From Streptomyces venezuelae ATCC 10712 (GTDB lineage Bacteria > Actinomycetota > Actinomycetes > Streptomycetales > Streptomycetaceae): a stretch of DNA of 64,000 nucleotides. Made by a program: the position numbers and the translations under genes. Position 1 is the first letter of the stretch; each line of letters opens with the position of its first letter. The notes beneath the pieces are model-generated. The model was not told the DNA's origin and searched no databases. It worked only from the letters and a program-made list of their open reading frames with translations. Positions 34,719 through 43,476 of this stretch are shown here, in pieces. Location: assembly GCF_008639165.1 (NCBI RefSeq), contig NZ_CP029197.1:6514001-6578000 (forward strand), written 5' to 3'.

Positions 34719-34884
34719 GACGCGACACCTTTCTCGAGGTCTGGTGCCGCCAGAAGCTAGGTGGGGCCGATGAGCGAGTCAATGAAGAAGTGTCGAATGA
34801 TCGAATATCGATCAGGAAGCGGTTGATTGGTCGAAAGGATGGAGCACGGACAAGCCCGGGAGAGGAGGCGGGTGCGTGGGTGGT

Positions 34885-35547
34885 TCACGCTTCCTCGGCC
34901 GGCCGGGTGAAACGGTCGCTCGGTTCTCCTCGCAGCCTGCCCTCGGGAAGTCGGCGGCCGTAGGCCAGCAGCAGGAGGTCCTGGGCGGCACCGAACACGG
35001 GCGAGCCGGAGCCGTACGACCAGTCGAGGTCCTCGGCGCACAGCCGTACTCCGTCGAGGTCGGCGCCGAAGAACCTCAGGCCGCTGGGCCGGATCTCGTC
35101 GAGCAGGACGCGCAGCCGGCTCTCGGGGACGCGCCGGTCGAGGCCGAGGGCGACGGTGATGTCCAGACCGTGCACCACGTCGTGGCCGAGCGCGGCCGCG
35201 AGTCCACCGACCGGTGGCGTCCAGGGGTGGTGGGCGTTGTCCCGCAGGAAGGCGGCGAGCGCCGTGGTGGAGTGGGCGGCGGCATCCCTGCGCGCGACCC
35301 GATCGGTCATCCGGTGAAGGTTCCCGCGCGCCTTGACCAACTCGCCGAGCGTCGCGGGCAAGGAGAGCCGGAACCCCATCGACATGTGCGCCGCCACGTC
35401 ACGGACGCGCCATCTCGCGCACAGGCTCTGCTCGTTCCACTGCTCGGGCCGCAAACTGTCGAGCACGTCGGCCAGTTCTCGGCGCTCCGCCGCGATCGCC
35501 GCCCTGAGCTCGACACTCTTCCCTCTGCTGGCTGTCGTGTTCCCCAT
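34885..35547 (-). CDS. Maleylpyruvate isomerase/mycothiol-dependent enzyme-like (DinB fold)
   Basis: 220-residue protein of the mycothiol maleylpyruvate isomerase N-terminal family: RRELADVLDSLRPEQWNEQS, ARWRVRDVAAHMSMG (metal-binding His) and LGHDVVHGLDITVALGLDRR (second His/Asp-His). These proteins use a DinB-like four-helix bundle with a metal. The ATG at 35547 gives a normal N-terminus; no strong ribosome site is visible. It is divergent from a LysR gene 71 bp away, whose product may control it. Confidence 0.78.
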   Translation of the reverse strand: MGNTTASRGKSVELRAAIAAERRELADVLDSLRPEQWNEQSLCARWRVRDVAAHMSMGFRLSLPATLGELVKARGNLHRMTDRVARRDAAAHSTTALAAFLRDNAHHPWTPPVGGLAAALGHDVVHGLDITVALGLDRRVPESRLRVLLDEIRPSGLRFFGADLDGVRLCAEDLDWSYGSGSPVFGAAQDLLLLAYGRRLPEGRLRGEPSDRFTRPAEEA

Positions 35548-35618
35548 GTGTTCAAGCCTGCGGCCGGCCGATCGATAACACCAGTAGATAGTTCTGCTGC
35601 CCTCTAGAATCACTGCTT

Positions 35619-36581
35619 ATGGAGCTCCGTCAGCTGCGCTACTTCGTCTGCGTCGTCGAGGAGGGCGGCTTCACCCGAGCCGCCGCACGGCTGCACCTGG
35701 CCCAGCCCGGCCTCAGCGCCCAGATCCGCCAGCTGGAGAAGGAACTGGGGCAGCCCTTGCTCGACCGCTCCGGCCGGTCGGTGACGCCGACCGAGGTGGG
35801 CGAGGCGGTCCTGCCGTACGCCCGCGCCGCACTGGCCGCGGTGGAGTCGGTGCGGCAGACGGTCGACGCGTATACGGGGCTGCTGCGCGGCCGGGTCACG
35901 CTCGGCCTGGTCTCCGGCGCCACCGGCCACGCCTTCGGCATCGCCGCCTTGCTCGCGGACTTCCATGACGCCCACCCCTCGGTGGAGGTGGCACTCGTCG
36001 AGGACGCCACGGAGCGGATGCAGGCCGCGCTCCTGGCCGGCGAGCTCGACATCGCCGTCCTCGGGACGGCCGACGAACTCCCCCCACCGGGAGCGGCCTT
36101 CCAGACGGTGATCGACGTCCCGCTGGTCGCCGCCGTCGCGCCCGGAGGTCCGCGTCTCGACCGCGTCGACGGTACGAGCGTCCCGCTCGCCTCCCTGCGC
36201 GATCGCCCCCTGATCTGCCTGCCGCGCGGCACCGGGGTGCGCACGGCGCTCGAACGGGGCTGTGCGCAGGCGGGGTTCCGGCCCCGGGTTACCTTCGAGG
36301 CGGCCGCCCCCCACGTGCTCTCGCAGCTTGCCACGCGGGGCCTGGGCGTCGCCGTGCTGCCCGCCGGTGAGGAGGAGTTCCCCCTCGACGGACGGCTTCG
36401 CACCCTGCGGATCGTGCGGCCCGAGATGCGGGCCCGCATCGTGCTCGCCTGGCAGGCCGGCGGCCCTTCGAGCCCCGCGGCCCGGGTTCTCCTCGACCGC
36501 CTGCGTGACGCCGTCCCCGAGCCGTCCGACTCCTGGACCGCCGCTGTTCCCGGTCACCGGACCGACGGTGCCGGTGGATAG
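35619..36581 (+). CDS. LysR-family regulator
   Basis: 320-residue LysR regulator with a textbook N-terminus, MELRQLRYFVCVVEEGGFTR then AAARLHLAQPGLSAQIRQLE. The effector domain has the hinge motif LRGRVTLGLVSGATGHAF. Divergent from the mycothiol-enzyme-like gene with a 71-bp shared promoter region (a TTGATCGGCC/GATAACACC-like AT-richer patch), a standard LysR-target arrangement. It is 12 bp from the following TetR gene, so the two regulators may be co-transcribed. Confidence 0.87.
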   Translation: MELRQLRYFVCVVEEGGFTRAAARLHLAQPGLSAQIRQLEKELGQPLLDRSGRSVTPTEVGEAVLPYARAALAAVESVRQTVDAYTGLLRGRVTLGLVSGATGHAFGIAALLADFHDAHPSVEVALVEDATERMQAALLAGELDIAVLGTADELPPPGAAFQTVIDVPLVAAVAPGGPRLDRVDGTSVPLASLRDRPLICLPRGTGVRTALERGCAQAGFRPRVTFEAAAPHVLSQLATRGLGVAVLPAGEEEFPLDGRLRTLRIVRPEMRARIVLAWQAGGPSSPAARVLLDRLRDAVPEPSDSWTAAVPGHRTDGAGG

Positions 36582-36593
36582 GGTTGAGGGACG

Positions 36594-37190
36594 ATGACGC
36601 GTTTTCGTGAGACTGTTCGGTCCCTGCTGCGCGAGCAGGTGCTCGACGCCGCCTATCAGCTCGTCGCCGCCGACGGATGGGGCGGGCTGCGCATGACCTC
36701 CATCGCGCGGGCCGCCGGCATCAGCCGCCAGACCCTCTACAACGAGTTCGGCTCGAAAGAGGCCATCGGCAACGCCCTGGTCCAGCGCGAACTGGAGGGG
36801 TTCCTGCTCGGGATCCAGCGCGAACTCGACGCCCACCGCGGCGCGTTGGAGGCCGCGGCCGCGGCCGGGGTCGGCTACACGCTCCAGCAGGCCGTGGACA
36901 ACCCGCTCGTCAAGAGCGTCCTGCTCGCGGCCCGCGGCGGCGAGGACGACCTCCTCGCCTATCTCACCACCCGCCCGGAGCCGGTCTTCGGCACGGCGAT
37001 GGCGATGCTCGACGCATACGCGATCGAGGCCTGGCCGGATGTCGACGAGGAGTCCCGCGGCCTCGCCGTCGAGACGGTCGTCCGGCTCACCGTCAGCCAC
37101 ATCGTCCAGCCGGTGGCCTCGCCCGAGGAGTCCGCGCGGCGCATCGCCAGGATCACGGCGAGGGTCGCGTACCCCGGCGGCAGGGGCTGA
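36594..37190 (+). CDS. TetR-family regulator
   Basis: 198-residue TetR regulator. HTH: LRMTSIARAAGISRQTLYNE (residues ~31-50). The C-terminal domain, including NPLVKSVLLAARGGEDDLLA and ARRIARITARVAYP, resembles actinobacterial TetR regulators of fatty-acid/alkane genes. Close spacing after the LysR gene suggests one transcript. It is followed by a strong terminator. Confidence 0.85.
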   Translation: MTRFRETVRSLLREQVLDAAYQLVAADGWGGLRMTSIARAAGISRQTLYNEFGSKEAIGNALVQRELEGFLLGIQRELDAHRGALEAAAAAGVGYTLQQAVDNPLVKSVLLAARGGEDDLLAYLTTRPEPVFGTAMAMLDAYAIEAWPDVDEESRGLAVETVVRLTVSHIVQPVASPEESARRIARITARVAYPGGRG

Positions 37191-37201
37191 CGCGGGACAG
37201 G

Positions 37202-37248
37202 CAGAGGCCCGATGCCGGACACGGGGGATCTCCGGCATCGGACCTCTG
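37202..37248 (+). terminator. Terminator after TetR gene
   Basis: 18-bp stem CAGAGGCCCGATGCCGGA (37202-37219) / TCCGGCATCGGACCTCTG (37231-37248) with one G-T pair, 11-base loop, 12 bp past the TetR stop, followed by TTGAAGATTGT. Confidence 0.85.
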
Positions 37249-37413
37249 TTGAAGATTGTACGAGACTTGTGGAGTGGTCTCCACCCCCGGCCCGGGCGGT
37301 CGGCGAGCGGCCGGAGGGCGGACGGGGTACAACCCCCCTGAGACGCGGACGCGGTCGAGCGGGCGCCCCACCCCGCCCGGCCCCGTCGCCCGGAGCCGAC
37401 GAGGAGGGCCGCC

Positions 37414-37620
37414 GTGGACGGCAGGAGCAAAGGGTTCGTGCATTCCTTCAACCGCGCCGGCGGGTACGGTTTCGTCGTCCCCCTGGGATCCGAGGAACAG
37501 ATCTGGTTCAGCGCCGAGGACATCGAGGGGGAGGACCGCGCACTCTCCGAGGGGCAGCAGGTCTCGTTCGTCCTGGTGCTGGGAGACGGCCGCTTCGAGG
37601 CCAAGGAGCTGCGCGCCTGA
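37414..37620 (+). CDS. Small cold-shock-domain protein, divergent
   Basis: 68 residues. KGFVHSFNRAGGYGFVVPLG and EEQIWFSAEDIEGEDRAL follow the five-strand CSD order with RNP1-like GYGFV, but RNP2 (usually VFVH) reads IWFS. It could bind single-stranded RNA or DNA weakly. GTG has GAGGAG 8 bases upstream. No partner gene is obvious. Confidence 0.72.
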   Translation: MDGRSKGFVHSFNRAGGYGFVVPLGSEEQIWFSAEDIEGEDRALSEGQQVSFVLVLGDGRFEAKELRA

Positions 37621-37687
37621 GGCGGGTCCCGGGCGGCGTGAGGGCGCCCCGAGGGGTTCGGCGCGCGGGTCTGCCTACGATGGGCGC

Positions 37688-38047
37688 ATGTCTGAGCGCG
37701 TAGAGGCCGCGGCCGCGTCCCGTCCGCACGAACGGACGCCCGGAGCGCTCGAACTCTCGGCGGCGGCGGAGGTCTTCGGACTGCTCTCCGACCCCACCCG
37801 GCTGCATCTGGTGTGGCTGCTCACCCGGGGCGAGGCCGACGTGTCCGCCCTGACGGAGGCCTGCGGGGCCGCCCGCCCCGCCGTCAGCCAGCACCTGGCC
37901 AAACTCCGCCTCGCGGGGCTCGTCCAGTCCCGCAAGGACGGCCGCCGGGTGGTGTACGCGATGCCGGACGGTCATCTGAAGCGCCTGGTGGTCGAGGCGA
38001 TCAGCCGCGCGGACCACCAGGTGAGCGGCGAGCCCTGGCACGACTGA
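37688..38047 (+). CDS. ArsR-family regulator
   Basis: 119-residue ArsR/SmtB regulator. AEVFGLLSDPTRLHLVWLLT and the recognition helix ARPAVSQHLAKLRLAGLVQS are canonical; GRRVVYAMPDGHLKRLVVEA forms the wing. No metal-site cysteine box of the ELCVCDL type is present, so the ligand is not obvious. A perfect inverted repeat follows 39 bp downstream, in front of the MFS gene, fitting a regulator of that transporter. Confidence 0.85.
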   Translation: MSERVEAAAASRPHERTPGALELSAAAEVFGLLSDPTRLHLVWLLTRGEADVSALTEACGAARPAVSQHLAKLRLAGLVQSRKDGRRVVYAMPDGHLKRLVVEAISRADHQVSGEPWHD

Positions 38048-38085
38048 GCGGCGGTCTCCGGCGCGACGGAGCGCCCTCGGAGAAT

Positions 38086-38113
38086 CGACATGTGCGCACT
38101 CGTGCACATGTCG
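38086..38113. promoter_or_regulatory. ArsR-type operator before MFS gene
   Basis: Inverted repeat CGACATGTGC / GTGCACATGTCG around GCACTC (38086-38113). The form and the sequence ACATGTGCAC resemble ArsR operators. It overlaps an ATG that would otherwise start the MFS frame, supporting the start at 38171. Confidence 0.7.
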
Positions 38114-38170
38114 GCTACGGTGGTGAGGTACGCAGTCCCGAGCTCCGCCGTGGCCGACGGGGGCGTCCTC

Positions 38171-39553
38171 ATGCTGTCCGTGCTGCGCAACCCCACCTAC
38201 CGGCGCCTCTTCGGCGCGCAGGTCGTCGCCCTCACCGGCACCGGTCTGGCGACCGTCGCCCTGAGCCTCCTCGCGTACGACCTGGCCGGCGCGAACGCCG
38301 CCGCCGTGCTCGGCACCGCCCTCGCGATCAAGATGGCCACGTACGTGGTGCTCGCGCCGGTCGTCGCCGCCCTCGCCGACCGCGTACCCCGGCGGACGCT
38401 GCTCGTCTCCATGGACCTGGCACGGGCCGCGGTCGTCCTCGCGCTGCCGTTCGTCGACCGGATCTGGCAGGTGTACGTCCTGATCCTGCTGCTCCAGGCG
38501 GCCTCGGCGGCGTTCACCCCGGCCTTCCAAGCGACGGTGCCGCGGGTGCTGCCCGAGGAGCGCGACTACACCGAGGCCCTGTCGCTCGCCCGGCTCGCGT
38601 ACGACCTGGAGAGCCTGGCGAGCCCGGTACTGGCCGCCGCCCTGCTGACCGTCGTCCCGTACGCCTGGCTCTTCACCGGTACGGCGGCGGGCTTCCTCAT
38701 CTCGGCCCTCCTGGTCCACTCCACGCCCCTGCCACCGAACGACGAACCGAACGACGAACCGAACGACGAACCGGACGCCGAACCGAACGACGAACCGGAC
38801 GCCGAACCGGCAAGGCGCCGCGCCCAGAGTGACGCGAACCGCGCCCCGGCCCCGCGGCCGTATTCCAGAGCTCTCGCCGGGATGCGGTTGCTGCTCGGTG
38901 CCCCGGCCCTGCGGGGGCTGCTCGCGCTCGACCTGGCCGTCGCCGCCGCCGGGGCCGTGGTCCTGGTCGGGACGGTGGTCCTGGTCCGGGACGTCCTCGG
39001 CCGCCCCGTCGGGGACGTGCCGCTCGCCCTCGGCGCGTACGGCGCCGGCTCGATGGCCGTGGCCCTGCTGCTGCCGCGCGTCCTTGAGCGGTGCGACGAC
39101 CGTACGGTCATGTTGCGGGCCGCCCTCGTCCTGCCGGGCGCGACGGCGCTGCTCGCCGCAGGCCTGGCCGCGGGCCCGGGGGCCTGGGCCTGGCCCGGGC
39201 TGCTCCTGCTCTGGCTGGTCACCGGCGCCGCGGGCTCGGCGGTCCTCACCCCGGCCGGCCGGGTGGTGCGCCGCGCCGTGCGGACCGACGAACTGCCCGC
39301 CGCCTTCGCGGCCCGGTTCTCCCTCTCGCACGCATGCTGGCTGCTCACGTACCCGCTGGCCGGCCTGCTCGTCACCGCGGCCGGCCCCGCCGTCGCGGCG
39401 GCGGTCCTGGCCGCCGTGGCGCTCGCGGGGGCGGCGGGCGCGGCCCGGCTGTGGCCCGCGCCGCCCGGGGCCCGCGCCCCCGCCGTCACCCGGCCCGCCG
39501 CTCAGCGCGGCAACCGCATCTCCAGGCCGTCGAGGACGACGTCCAGGCCGTAG
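38171..39553 (+). CDS. MFS transporter with Asn-Asp-Glu-Pro repeat loop
   Basis: 460-residue DHA3-like MFS protein. NPTYRRLFGAQVVALTGTGL begins it, and PVVAALADRVPRRTLLVSMD is the loop 2-3 motif. The central cytoplasmic loop (about residues 190-220) consists of repeated NDEP/DAEP units, PNDEPNDEPNDEPDAEPNDE, encoded by 12-bp GAACGACGAACC repeats at about 38739-38808. The 3' end overlaps the convergent TetR gene by 52 bp. Controlled presumably by the ArsR gene just upstream; the substrate is unknown. Confidence 0.8.
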   Translation: MLSVLRNPTYRRLFGAQVVALTGTGLATVALSLLAYDLAGANAAAVLGTALAIKMATYVVLAPVVAALADRVPRRTLLVSMDLARAAVVLALPFVDRIWQVYVLILLLQAASAAFTPAFQATVPRVLPEERDYTEALSLARLAYDLESLASPVLAAALLTVVPYAWLFTGTAAGFLISALLVHSTPLPPNDEPNDEPNDEPDAEPNDEPDAEPARRRAQSDANRAPAPRPYSRALAGMRLLLGAPALRGLLALDLAVAAAGAVVLVGTVVLVRDVLGRPVGDVPLALGAYGAGSMAVALLLPRVLERCDDRTVMLRAALVLPGATALLAAGLAAGPGAWAWPGLLLLWLVTGAAGSAVLTPAGRVVRRAVRTDELPAAFAARFSLSHACWLLTYPLAGLLVTAAGPAVAAAVLAAVALAGAAGAARLWPAPPGARAPAVTRPAAQRGNRISRPSRTTSRP

Positions 39554-40227
39554 AAGAACTTGTCGTCCCGGATCGCGACCGGGTCGAACGCCGGCTGGGC
39601 CGCCACGTCGGCGTAGGCCTCGGCGAGGTGCTCGTGGTCGGCCGCCGCCTGCCGCGCGGCGGGCATCATGCCGGTGATGAACTCGGCCTCGCTCATCCCG
39701 GAGCGCGTGACCGTGATGAGCCAGGCCGCCTCCGTCGTGCTCATCCCGATCACGTACGCCAGCACGGTGTCGATCGCCCGGCTCGGCTCGGGGAAGCCGG
39801 CGGCGGTGAACAGGCTCGCGAGCCGCTCGGAGTACGCCATGAGGTTGGGGCCCAGGTAGGCGAGGCCGGCCTGGCCGAGGACGGCGGAGACCCAGGGGTG
39901 GGCGAGCGCGGTCGAGCGGAAGGAGACGGCGGCCTCGGTCGCGGCGGCGCGCCAGTCGCCGCCCGGCGGCGGGACGGTGAACTCGGCCGCGACCTCGTCG
40001 ACGGCGAGCTCCATCAGCTCGTCCTTGGTGGCGACATGGCGATAGAGGGAGGTCGCGCCCGCGTTCAGGCGGGCGCCGAGCTTGCGCATGCTCAGCGCCT
40101 CGATGCCGTCGGCGTCGAGCATGGCGATCGCCTCGCGGACGATCGAGGCCCTGCTGAGCGCGGGCTGGTCGGGCGTGGACTGCTGTCGGGCCCACACGGA
40201 CGGGACGGGATTCGCCTTGGCGGCCAT
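39502..40227 (-). CDS. TetR-family regulator (TetR class, multidrug type)
   Basis: 241-residue TetR with the tetracycline-repressor-type C-terminal domain. HTH: LSMRKLGARLNAGATSLYRH (residues ~45-64) and KDELMELAVDEV. It is divergent from the EmrB/QacA-type MFS gene, with a perfect 12-bp inverted repeat between them, so it is very likely the local repressor of that pump. The 3' end overlaps the other MFS gene tail. Confidence 0.87.
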   Translation of the reverse strand: MAAKANPVPSVWARQQSTPDQPALSRASIVREAIAMLDADGIEALSMRKLGARLNAGATSLYRHVATKDELMELAVDEVAAEFTVPPPGGDWRAAATEAAVSFRSTALAHPWVSAVLGQAGLAYLGPNLMAYSERLASLFTAAGFPEPSRAIDTVLAYVIGMSTTEAAWLITVTRSGMSEAEFITGMMPAARQAAADHEHLAEAYADVAAQPAFDPVAIRDDKFFYGLDVVLDGLEMRLPR

Positions 40228-40244
40228 GGCCTTGGTCCTCCTTC

Positions 40245-40296
40245 TCTGCGTACGTCCTCGGTCTGCGTACGTCCTCGGGTCTGCCTACGCCCTCGG
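40245..40296. repeat. 17-bp direct repeats in TetR/MFS promoter region
   Basis: TCTGCGTACGTCCTCGG occurs at 40245-40261 and 40262-40278, then a variant TCTGCCTACGCCCTCGG at 40280-40296, and a fourth TCTGCGTACGGCGTTCGC begins at 40297. They lie just upstream of the TetR start. Confidence 0.75.
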
Positions 40297-40338
40297 TCTG
40301 CGTACGGCGTTCGCATCCAGCGTACAGCGAACAAGGGT

Positions 40339-40374
40339 TGCGAACACTGTGCGCGTCTGCGTACAGTGTTCGCA
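40339..40374. promoter_or_regulatory. Perfect 12-bp inverted repeat, probable TetR operator
   Basis: TGCGAACACTGT (40339-40350) / ACAGTGTTCGCA (40363-40374) with a 12-base spacer, 39 bp before the MFS start. A related half-site pair (CGTTCGCATCC...GCGTACAGCGAAC) lies just left at 40308-40332. Confidence 0.78.
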
Positions 40375-40413
40375 TCAAAGGAACGAGCGAGAACGAAAGC
40401 AGGGGGAAGTCCC

Positions 40414-41919
40414 ATGGAAACCGGAGCCCGCAACCCACGCCGCTGGTGGATCCTGGTCGTGCTGTGCCTCAGCACCCTGGTCCTGGTGGTCGACAGCATG
40501 GCGCTGACCGTCGCGGTCCCGTCGATGACCGCGGACATCGGAGCCAGTGCCCAGGACATCCAGTGGATCCTGGACTCCTACATCCTGGTCTTCGCGGGAC
40601 TCCTGCTCACCTCGGGAAGCCTCGGTGACCGCTTCGGCCGCCGGAAGATCATGGTCATCGGCCTGCTGCTCTTCGGCGCCGCCTCACTGGCCGCGACGGT
40701 CTGCACCAACCCCGGCGAGGTCATCGCCGCCCGGGTCACCATGGGCATCGGCGGCGCGCTGATCATGCCCTCGACGCTCTCCATCCTCATCACCGTCTTC
40801 GACGAGGACGAGCGCCCCCGGGCGATGGCGGCCTGGGGCTCGGTCTCGATGCTCGGTCTGGTCGGCAGCCCGGTCCTCGGCGGCTTCCTGATCGACCACT
40901 TCTCCTGGCAGTCGATCTTCTTCATCAACGTCCCGGTCGTCGTCCTCGCCGTCCTCGCCGCCCTGACCCTGATGCCCGAGTCCAAGGGCCCGTGGCAGAA
41001 GCCCGACCCGCTCGGCGCGATCCTCTCCGTCGTCGGCATGACCGCGCTGATCTGGTGGATCATCGAGATCCCGCAGCACGGCGCCTTCGACGGCCGCGGC
41101 CTCGTCACCCTGGCCGTCGCGGTCGTCGCCCTCGCCGGATTCGTGATCTGGGAGAACGTCACCCCCGAGCCGATGGTGCCGCTGGTCCTCTTCAAGCACC
41201 GCAACTTCAGCGGCGGTTCGCTCTCGCTGACCCTGGTGCAGATCGGCAACGGCGGCCTGCTCCTGGTCCTCACCCAGTACCTGCAGTTCGTCCTCGGCTA
41301 CTCGCCGGTCAAGGCGGGCCTCGCCTTCGTCCCGCTCGCCGTCGCCGCCCTCATCGGCAACGGCGCCGGCGCCGGCCTCGCCGCCAAGATCGGCCACCGC
41401 CTCCTGATCCTGGCCGGCATGCTGGTCATGGCGGGCTCCTTCGCCCTGCTGACCACGGTCGACGCCCACTCCGGCTTCACCGTCCCGGCCGTCGCCCTCG
41501 GCCTGCTCGGCCTCGGGGCCGGCCTGGCGATGCCCGCCGCCGTCGGCGCCCTGATGAGCACCATCCCCGCGGAGAAGGCGGGCGTCGGCTCCGCCCTGAA
41601 CGACACCATCCAGCAGGCCGGCACGGCCCTCGGCATCGCGATCCTCGGCTCGCTGCTCACCAGCACCTTCCGCTCCGCGATGCCGGCCGACGCCCCCGAG
41701 CAGGCCAAGCAGTCGATCGGCGGGGCGCTGGCCACCGCCCAGGGCGACGCCGGTCTGATCGAGGCCGCCAAGGAGGCCTTCACCTCCTCGATGGCCACCA
41801 CGTTCACCATCAGCGCGGCCGGTGTCCTCGCCGCCGCCGTCCTCGCCACCCTGGTGATGCGGGACAGCAAGCCGGAGCCGGCGGCCGAGGCGGAGGAGGA
41901 GCCCGCACTCGCCGCCTGA
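40414..41919 (+). CDS. EmrB/QacA-family MFS drug exporter (14 TM)
   Basis: 501-residue DHA2 transporter. WWILVVLCLSTLVLVVDSMA is TM1, LLLTSGSLGDRFGRRKIMVI motif A, GSPVLGGFLIDHFSWQSIFF motif C, and PLGAILSVVGMTALIWWIIE the TM7 region. A Glu-rich C-terminal tail follows the last TM. GGGGGAAG is 6 bases before the ATG. Divergent from the TetR repressor, a classic pump-repressor pair for a toxic compound or antibiotic. Confidence 0.9.
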   Translation: METGARNPRRWWILVVLCLSTLVLVVDSMALTVAVPSMTADIGASAQDIQWILDSYILVFAGLLLTSGSLGDRFGRRKIMVIGLLLFGAASLAATVCTNPGEVIAARVTMGIGGALIMPSTLSILITVFDEDERPRAMAAWGSVSMLGLVGSPVLGGFLIDHFSWQSIFFINVPVVVLAVLAALTLMPESKGPWQKPDPLGAILSVVGMTALIWWIIEIPQHGAFDGRGLVTLAVAVVALAGFVIWENVTPEPMVPLVLFKHRNFSGGSLSLTLVQIGNGGLLLVLTQYLQFVLGYSPVKAGLAFVPLAVAALIGNGAGAGLAAKIGHRLLILAGMLVMAGSFALLTTVDAHSGFTVPAVALGLLGLGAGLAMPAAVGALMSTIPAEKAGVGSALNDTIQQAGTALGIAILGSLLTSTFRSAMPADAPEQAKQSIGGALATAQGDAGLIEAAKEAFTSSMATTFTISAAGVLAAAVLATLVMRDSKPEPAAEAEEEPALAA

Positions 41920-41996
41920 CGCCCGACCGGGCCCGCACCGGGCCCGCAGGGACCTGGACGGACCCGCACGGACCCGCACCAGACCCGCCTTCGCGA

Positions 41997-42029
41997 GAGA
42001 GCCGGTACCCCTCAGGGGCACCGGCTCTC
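41997..42029. terminator. Terminator between MFS and radical SAM genes
   Basis: GAGAGCCGGT (41997-42006) / ACCGGCTCTC (42020-42029), a 10-bp perfect stem extended by CCCCT/AGGGG pairing inside. It sits between convergent genes and can act for both. Confidence 0.78.
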
Positions 42030-42051
42030 CCGCGTCACGCGTCGTCCCCCG

Positions 42052-43377
42052 TCACTCGCCCGGCGCAGGCGGCAGCGCGTCCATGAACGAGCTCACCGAG
42101 AAGACCGCGCGGCCGGGACCCGCGGGGCCGTAGCCGGGCGGCGCCGTCAGGCCGTACTCCTCCAGCGTCGCCGTGTACGCCTCAAGGAGCCGCAGGTGGT
42201 ACTCCAGGGGCGCCCCGTCCGGGTTCTCGCGGCCCAGCGGGGTCGTCGGCTCCGGGCACCAGGTGGTGAAGCGGGGCGTGATCCCGCGCGACATGAAGAA
42301 GCGCAGGCCCTCCCGGGTCGAGGCGATGGCCTCGTCCACGGTCAGGAAGCCGGAGGGGCGGGCCATCTCGACGCCCGCGACGAAGTTCGGGATGACGTTG
42401 CGCGGCCCGAAGACCTCGGCGGAGTCCAGGATGCGCCGGTGCCACTCGTCCCGGCCGATGTAGCGCTCCTTGCCGGGGCAGTACAGCTCGAACAGCCGCC
42501 GGTCCCACACCTCGTAGTTCGGGTGGTAGATCCGGATGCCGTAGTCGTGGAACCGCCGCACGTCCTCCTTCGGCAGCGCCTGCGCGACGACCTTGCCGAT
42601 CCAGCGGCCGGGGAAACGCTCCTCGATCGCGCGCGCGTACTGCCCGTAGAAGTCCGCCTCGTCCTTCCCGCCGACCTGGGAGGTGACCGCCCCGCCGGTG
42701 AGGGTGTACGCGGTCGAGGTGCGGGCGGTGTCGTGGCGGTCGATGATCTCCAGCGCCTCCAGGACCTCGTCGACCGGCTTCACACCGGTGTACGGGCGGC
42801 CCGCCGCCTTGTGCTGGCGCCAGTTGTGGTTGATGTCGCAGTACTGGCACTCCTCCTTGGCGCCGAAGTACTGGCAGACGCGGAAGACCGTGAGGTAGAT
42901 CAGGTAGCCCCACTGGATGGTGGGCGCGACCTCCATGACCGACTTGCCGTTCGTCAGCGGGTGCCGGTAGTACTCCGGCATCGGCGGCAGACCGACGTCC
43001 GCGATCTTCACCCCGTCGAGGAACAGCGCGAGCGCCCCGTCGTCGTCGGGCGCGACCCGGTACGGGGACGAGGGGTTGACCCGGACCGAGACCACCGTGC
43101 GGCGCAGCCCGTACGGCCCGCCCGTGAGCACGATCTCCTCCGGCGGGCGGTTCAGCGCCGCCTCCCCGAGCTCCGGCAGCGTCCGGTGGTCGAAGGAGAA
43201 GATGAAGTACGACTTCGGCTTCACCTCGCCGCCCTCGTTCCCGGACAGCGCGGACGGGTCGAAGGCGAGCCCGCCGCGCAGCAGGTCCTCCTTGAACACG
43301 GCCTCCGGGGGGATTCCCGGGAAGCGCTCCATGAGGGATTCGACGACCGCGGTACGGGTCGGGGCGGCGCTGGACAC
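42052..43377 (-). CDS. Radical SAM protein with CX8CX2C cluster motif
   Basis: 441 residues. Cys at about 168, 177 and 180 (RVCQYFGAKEECQYCDINHN) form an atypical CX8CX2C, in place of the usual CX3CX2C; the following GGAVTSQVGGKDEADF resembles the SAM-binding GGE region. A second conserved stretch is RFTTWCPEPTTPLG. The N-terminal ~160 residues have no recognisable fold. GTG start with GGAG 8 bases upstream. It stands alone, with no precursor peptide or pathway genes adjacent. The specific reaction is unknown. Confidence 0.75.
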   Translation of the reverse strand: MSSAAPTRTAVVESLMERFPGIPPEAVFKEDLLRGGLAFDPSALSGNEGGEVKPKSYFIFSFDHRTLPELGEAALNRPPEEIVLTGGPYGLRRTVVSVRVNPSSPYRVAPDDDGALALFLDGVKIADVGLPPMPEYYRHPLTNGKSVMEVAPTIQWGYLIYLTVFRVCQYFGAKEECQYCDINHNWRQHKAAGRPYTGVKPVDEVLEALEIIDRHDTARTSTAYTLTGGAVTSQVGGKDEADFYGQYARAIEERFPGRWIGKVVAQALPKEDVRRFHDYGIRIYHPNYEVWDRRLFELYCPGKERYIGRDEWHRRILDSAEVFGPRNVIPNFVAGVEMARPSGFLTVDEAIASTREGLRFFMSRGITPRFTTWCPEPTTPLGRENPDGAPLEYHLRLLEAYTATLEEYGLTAPPGYGPAGPGRAVFSVSSFMDALPPAPGE

Positions 43378-43476
43378 AGGCGGATCTCCAGTGGTGAGAG
43401 AAAGACGGAGCCGACACGGCCACGCTACGCGCGCGTACCCCCGCCCCGACGGCCGGGGCACGCCCCCCGCCCCCGC

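Noticed and set aside
38090..38170. ATG at 38090 as start of the MFS gene
   Set aside because: It lies inside the ArsR-type palindrome; the ATG at 38171 directly precedes the conserved NPTYRRLFG.
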